In this document: piece after piece, positions 61,344 through 64,000 of the stretch | Numbering within the stretch: the stretch's first letter is position 1 | Layout of the letters: each line of letters opens with the position of its first letter | Notes under the pieces: generated by a model | Told to the model about the DNA's origin: nothing | The model's input: only the letters and a program-made list of their open reading frames with translations | The model's database searches: none | Source: Altericroceibacterium endophyticum | GTDB lineage: Bacteria > Pseudomonadota > Alphaproteobacteria > Sphingomonadales > Sphingomonadaceae | DNA length: 64,000 nucleotides | Assembly: GCF_009827595.1 (NCBI RefSeq) | Contig: NZ_WTYT01000002.1 | Span: forward strand, 434,001 to 498,000 | Reading direction: 5' to 3' | Made by a program: the position numbers and the translations under genes

Positions 61344-63446
61344 CTACTCGGCGGCGACAGCGATGGGGGTCTCGCCCTCGACTTGCTCATTGTCGTCGAT
61401 CGTCTCGTCGTCCGCCATGGACCGTGCGCCGTCTTCTTTCGCCGATTGCGCTTCGCTTTCTGCGTCGGTGGCCGTCTCCTTGCGGGTATCCTCCGACTCG
61501 GCATCGACCGGCGCGGTGCGCAGCGGCTCCGGTAGCCAGCCGGTGCCAGCGATCAGCTCTTCGGCGCGTTCGGCCTGGGCATCCTTCTTCATGCCTTCGA
61601 TGCCATCGGCGGCTTCGTCGCCCTTCGCCTCGCGCACCGCCGCGACGATCCGCGCCTTGGTGACTTTGCCGAGATAGTTCTCGGCAGTGGTCGTCCAGCC
61701 GGCATCGACCAGGTCAAGATCGATGTCGGTGGCCAGACGCTCGGCATGGGCAAGCGCGCGTGGCCGGCGATTGTAGGTCTCGACCGTGGCATTGACCGTC
61801 ATGGCGACGCAGTGCGCGAACAGCGCGTTCCTGAGCTTTATCGGCATGGTGACGATTGCACCCCACAGCTGCTCGCTGTCGTCCGGCAGCGCGCCCGCGA
61901 ACGCTTCGTGCCGTTCAGTGAGCGCGGTCGCATAAGGCGTATCGCCGAGCCCCGGCGCCTGGCTGCCGAAAAACACGCATTTGGCATCGAGTTCGAGACA
62001 GCTTTCGGGCGCGTAGCTGTAGAACAGCTTGAGCGCGAGCGCATGAAGGCAAGCGCAGAAAGCCGTGCCGTAGCTGCCGCCGACCGCCAGACGGAGCGCG
62101 ACCGTACGATGCGCGGTCAGCTCAGTGACGAGCCGGTCGGGGATCGGACGCAGCGTGTCGTCCTCATCGTCGCTGTCCACGGTGCTGCCGGCGTCCGATG
62201 TGCCGGACGTGGATGCAGTTGGAAGCGATGAGGCTTCGGCCGCGTCATCATCCTCCGGTTCGACCTTCTCCTCATCCTCCGGCCGTACATAGCCGCGATC
62301 GACCCGCAGCCGCCCACCATGATCGACGCTGACGAACACGCCCGCGCGGGGAATGTCATCCTCGTCGTAACGCACCGGCCGGTCGTCGATCGCATCAATG
62401 GCGGTCTCGATCTCGCCTAAGCGCTCGTCGACCTCGTCGGGCAGCTCGGGCGCATCGGCATATTCGGCTTCGAGCTGGTCGAGCTCGGCCTGGAGCGCAT
62501 CTCGCGTCGCCTGCTCCTCCTCGGTCAGCTCTGGCTGCTCGCCCGAGATGCGGCGCAGCCCGTAGGTGTGGCCATAGGGAAAATCGAGACCGACCTCGAT
62601 CCACTTCCAGCCTTCCGCGCGAATGGCTTCGGCTTCCTCGTTCAGTTTTTCGGTAAGGAGCATCTCGACGAGGCCGACATCCTCGAGCCAACCACCATCG
62701 TCGCTTTCGAACAGGTCGCGCATGACCGCGCCGCCAGCTTCGACATAGGCATCGATGCCGATGAACTGCGCGCGCTTGTCCGACGCCCGCACCGAATGTT
62801 CGGTGAGCATGCGCCGGATCTGGTAGGGCTGGTCGTTGTAGCTGCCGCGCACCGCTTCCCAGACCTGGGCCTGCCGCTCATGATCGGGATTGACCGTGAA
62901 CGCCATCAGCTGATCGAGCGTCATCTCGTCAGCGGCGAAGGCGTCGAGCAAGGCTTCGCCGACGCTGGCGAGCTTGAGCCGCTGCTTGACGACATTGACC
63001 GAGACGAAGAACGCGGCCGCGATTTCCTCCTCGCTCATGCCCTTCTCGCGCAATGCCTGGAAGGCGCGGAACTGGTCGAGCGGATGGAGTGGCGCGCGCT
63101 GGATGTTCTCGGCGAGACTGTCTTCCTCGGCATGGCCACCCTCGCGCAGGACGCAGGGCACCGGCGCGTTACTCGGCAGCCGCTTCTGCTTCACCAGCAA
63201 TTCGAGCGCGCGGTAGCGGCGCCCGCCCGCCGGCACCTCGAACATGCCGGCCTCCTTGCCGTCGGCGTCGGTGACGGCGCGCACGGTGATGCTCGCAAGC
63301 AGCGTGCGCCGGGCGATGTCCTCGGCGAGTTCCTCGATCGAGACGCCCACCTTAACGTGGCGGACATTGGCCTGGCTCAGCAACAGCTTGTCGAACGGAA
63401 TGTCCCTCGAGGGGCTGAGCGCGATGGTCTTGACTGACTTGGTCAT
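61344..63446 (-). CDS. Large ParB/RepB/Spo0J-family protein
   Basis: 700 residues. The ParB N-terminal domain (SIEELAEDIARRTLLASITV, GGRRYRALE, DSLAENIQRAPLHPLDQFRA) and the HTH (GMSEEEIAAAFFVSVNVVKQ) are clear. A long acidic, low-complexity C-terminal region follows, typical of the large ParB-like proteins of alphaproteobacterial ICEs. It probably acts on ICE DNA rather than in chromosome segregation. No ParA partner is encoded in the window. Confidence 0.92.
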   Translation of the reverse strand: MTKSVKTIALSPSRDIPFDKLLLSQANVRHVKVGVSIEELAEDIARRTLLASITVRAVTDADGKEAGMFEVPAGGRRYRALELLVKQKRLPSNAPVPCVLREGGHAEEDSLAENIQRAPLHPLDQFRAFQALREKGMSEEEIAAAFFVSVNVVKQRLKLASVGEALLDAFAADEMTLDQLMAFTVNPDHERQAQVWEAVRGSYNDQPYQIRRMLTEHSVRASDKRAQFIGIDAYVEAGGAVMRDLFESDDGGWLEDVGLVEMLLTEKLNEEAEAIRAEGWKWIEVGLDFPYGHTYGLRRISGEQPELTEEEQATRDALQAELDQLEAEYADAPELPDEVDERLGEIETAIDAIDDRPVRYDEDDIPRAGVFVSVDHGGRLRVDRGYVRPEDEEKVEPEDDDAAEASSLPTASTSGTSDAGSTVDSDDEDDTLRPIPDRLVTELTAHRTVALRLAVGGSYGTAFCACLHALALKLFYSYAPESCLELDAKCVFFGSQAPGLGDTPYATALTERHEAFAGALPDDSEQLWGAIVTMPIKLRNALFAHCVAMTVNATVETYNRRPRALAHAERLATDIDLDLVDAGWTTTAENYLGKVTKARIVAAVREAKGDEAADGIEGMKKDAQAERAEELIAGTGWLPEPLRTAPVDAESEDTRKETATDAESEAQSAKEDGARSMADDETIDDNEQVEGETPIAVAAE

Positions 63447-63459
63447 GGGTCTTCTCCAT

Positions 63460-63502
63460 GACGGGCCGGCCGGGAGCCTCTCTCCCGACCTCCCGACCCG
63501 TC
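63460..63502 (-). other. Leader hairpin upstream of ParB-like gene
   Basis: CGGGAG (63471-63476) and CTCCCG (63482-63487) form an inner stem inside the outer pair GACGGG (63460-63465) and CCCGTC (63497-63502). It lies 14 bases before the ParB-like start. The same gap also holds the word CGCTGCGCTTCG (minus strand) found in the 40907-41005 element, and a second small hairpin, but no full copy of that element. Confidence 0.45.
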
Positions 63503-63574
63503 ACGAAGCGCAGCGCCGCCCTCTTCCTCTGAAGAGAGCGACGCCGCGTACGGGAATGACGCTGAGGAGGGGCG

Positions 63575-64000
63575 CTACGCTGCGACCCGGTCGAGCAGCT
63601 TCTTGGCGCGAGTCTCGAGATCGAGCCGCGCGTCCTGCTGCGTCTTGCCCCGTGCATAGGCGGTGATGCCCTGTACGAAGTCGAACACGGACTCAGGCGG
63701 TCGGCCTTCCTCGGCCAGGACAGTTTCGACAATTTTCGCCGTCTCCGCCTTGCCGAAGCCGCGCTTGCGCAAGAACTCGGTCCGATCGTCGTCACTGCGG
63801 GCAACAATGCGTTGGCGGGCCGCGCGGATGCCGTTCAAAAACGGCTGGGGCGAACTGTCGGCGAACCGGGTCAGCGCCGGTGCCGCCTCGTGCGCGAAGC
63901 GATTGGCGGCATATTTGGAATGCCGAATGCTGATCTCTTGGAAATCCTCGACGCCCCAGAGATTGCGGTTCTGGCAGACCGCGCGCAGGTAGAAGCTGGC
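63575..64000 (-). CDS. DUF932 protein (partial, N-terminus off the right edge)
   Basis: The C-terminal 141 residues are visible, ending at a stop at 63575. The sequence SFYLRAVCQNRNLWGVEDFQ, then RHSKYAANRFAHEAAPAL and GRPPESVFDFVQGITAYARG, matches the DUF932 family (phage/plasmid-like) that precedes the ParB-like gene in alphaproteobacterial ICEs. Function unknown. It is expected to be in the same transcript as the ParB-like gene. Confidence 0.85.
   Translation of the reverse strand, partial: ASFYLRAVCQNRNLWGVEDFQEISIRHSKYAANRFAHEAAPALTRFADSSPQPFLNGIRAARQRIVARSDDDRTEFLRKRGFGKAETAKIVETVLAEEGRPPESVFDFVQGITAYARGKTQQDARLDLETRAKKLLDRVAA

Noticed and set aside
61344-63446. A plasmid partition locus
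   Set aside because: No ParA or parS cluster is visible; large ParB-like proteins of this kind are standard in alphaproteobacterial ICEs.

Overview
The window looks like alphaproteobacterial DNA, most likely from a sphingomonad. It has high GC, trb-type conjugation genes with alphaproteobacterial companions (DUF736, DUF2840, DUF2274, TrbK-alt), a short XerC-like recombinase of sphingomonad type, and czc/cop metal genes typical of that group. Almost all of it appears to be one large integrative and conjugative element (ICE) loaded with cargo. No rRNA, complete tRNA, insertion sequence or CRISPR array was recognised.

Layout. (1) 1-999: the start of a tyrosine integrase running off the left edge, next to a 23-bp copy of a tRNA 3' end that is probably an attachment site. 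(2) 1495-10316: a plus-strand metal efflux operon (CzcI-like protein, CzcC, CzcB, CzcA, SpoIIAA-like protein, an aberrant CDF protein, CzcD, a methyltransferase). (3) 10505-21355: a LysR regulator, a frameshifted EexN-like gene and the minus-strand mating-pair genes trbB-C-D-E-J-K-L-F-G-I plus DUF2274. (4) 21768-31493: two divergent copper operons placed between trbB and its usual upstream neighbour copG. One carries a Cu P-type ATPase, an APC permease and small copper proteins. The other carries a CnrYXH-like signalling module, the multicopper oxidase CopA and CopB. (5) 31711-40777: copG, traG, relaxase, lytic transglycosylase, DUF736, traF, DUF2840, an AlpA-like HTH gene, a frameshifted DUF2285 gene, an XRE regulator and a second DUF736 gene. 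(6) 41453-52367: a minus-strand cluster of probable defence genes. It holds a NACHT-like NTPase with a C-terminal nuclease-like domain and a partner gene, an AbiU2-like HEPN protein, an HTH plus GIY-YIG protein, and a set comprising a PD-(D/E)XK-like protein, an unknown protein and an ATPase fused to a methyltransferase-like domain. (7) 52863-58992: EamA transporter, TetR/FAD monooxygenase with a divergent alpha/beta hydrolase, XerC-like recombinase, a small conserved protein and an ABM monooxygenase. (8) 59020-64000: the ICE maintenance block (DUF2493, DUF7146/Toprim, large ParB-like protein, DUF932).

How it works together. The relaxase would nick and bind the ICE, TraG would couple it to the Trb type IV secretion channel, the lytic transglycosylase would open the cell wall, and TraF would process Trb proteins. 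The cargo gives export of Zn/Cd/Co and Cu and probably phage defence. 

Most notable: the NACHT-nuclease operon; the ATPase-methyltransferase fusion with its nuclease-like neighbour; a pair of related non-coding elements (40907-41005 and 60028-60124), each upstream of an ICE maintenance gene, with a compensatory-looking hairpin; and a CnrX-type sensor whose five metal ligands keep the CnrX spacing although it sits in a copper operon. Three genes carry apparent single-base frameshifts at short homopolymers (11.55, 39.31 and 41.82 kb), which could be real or sequencing errors.
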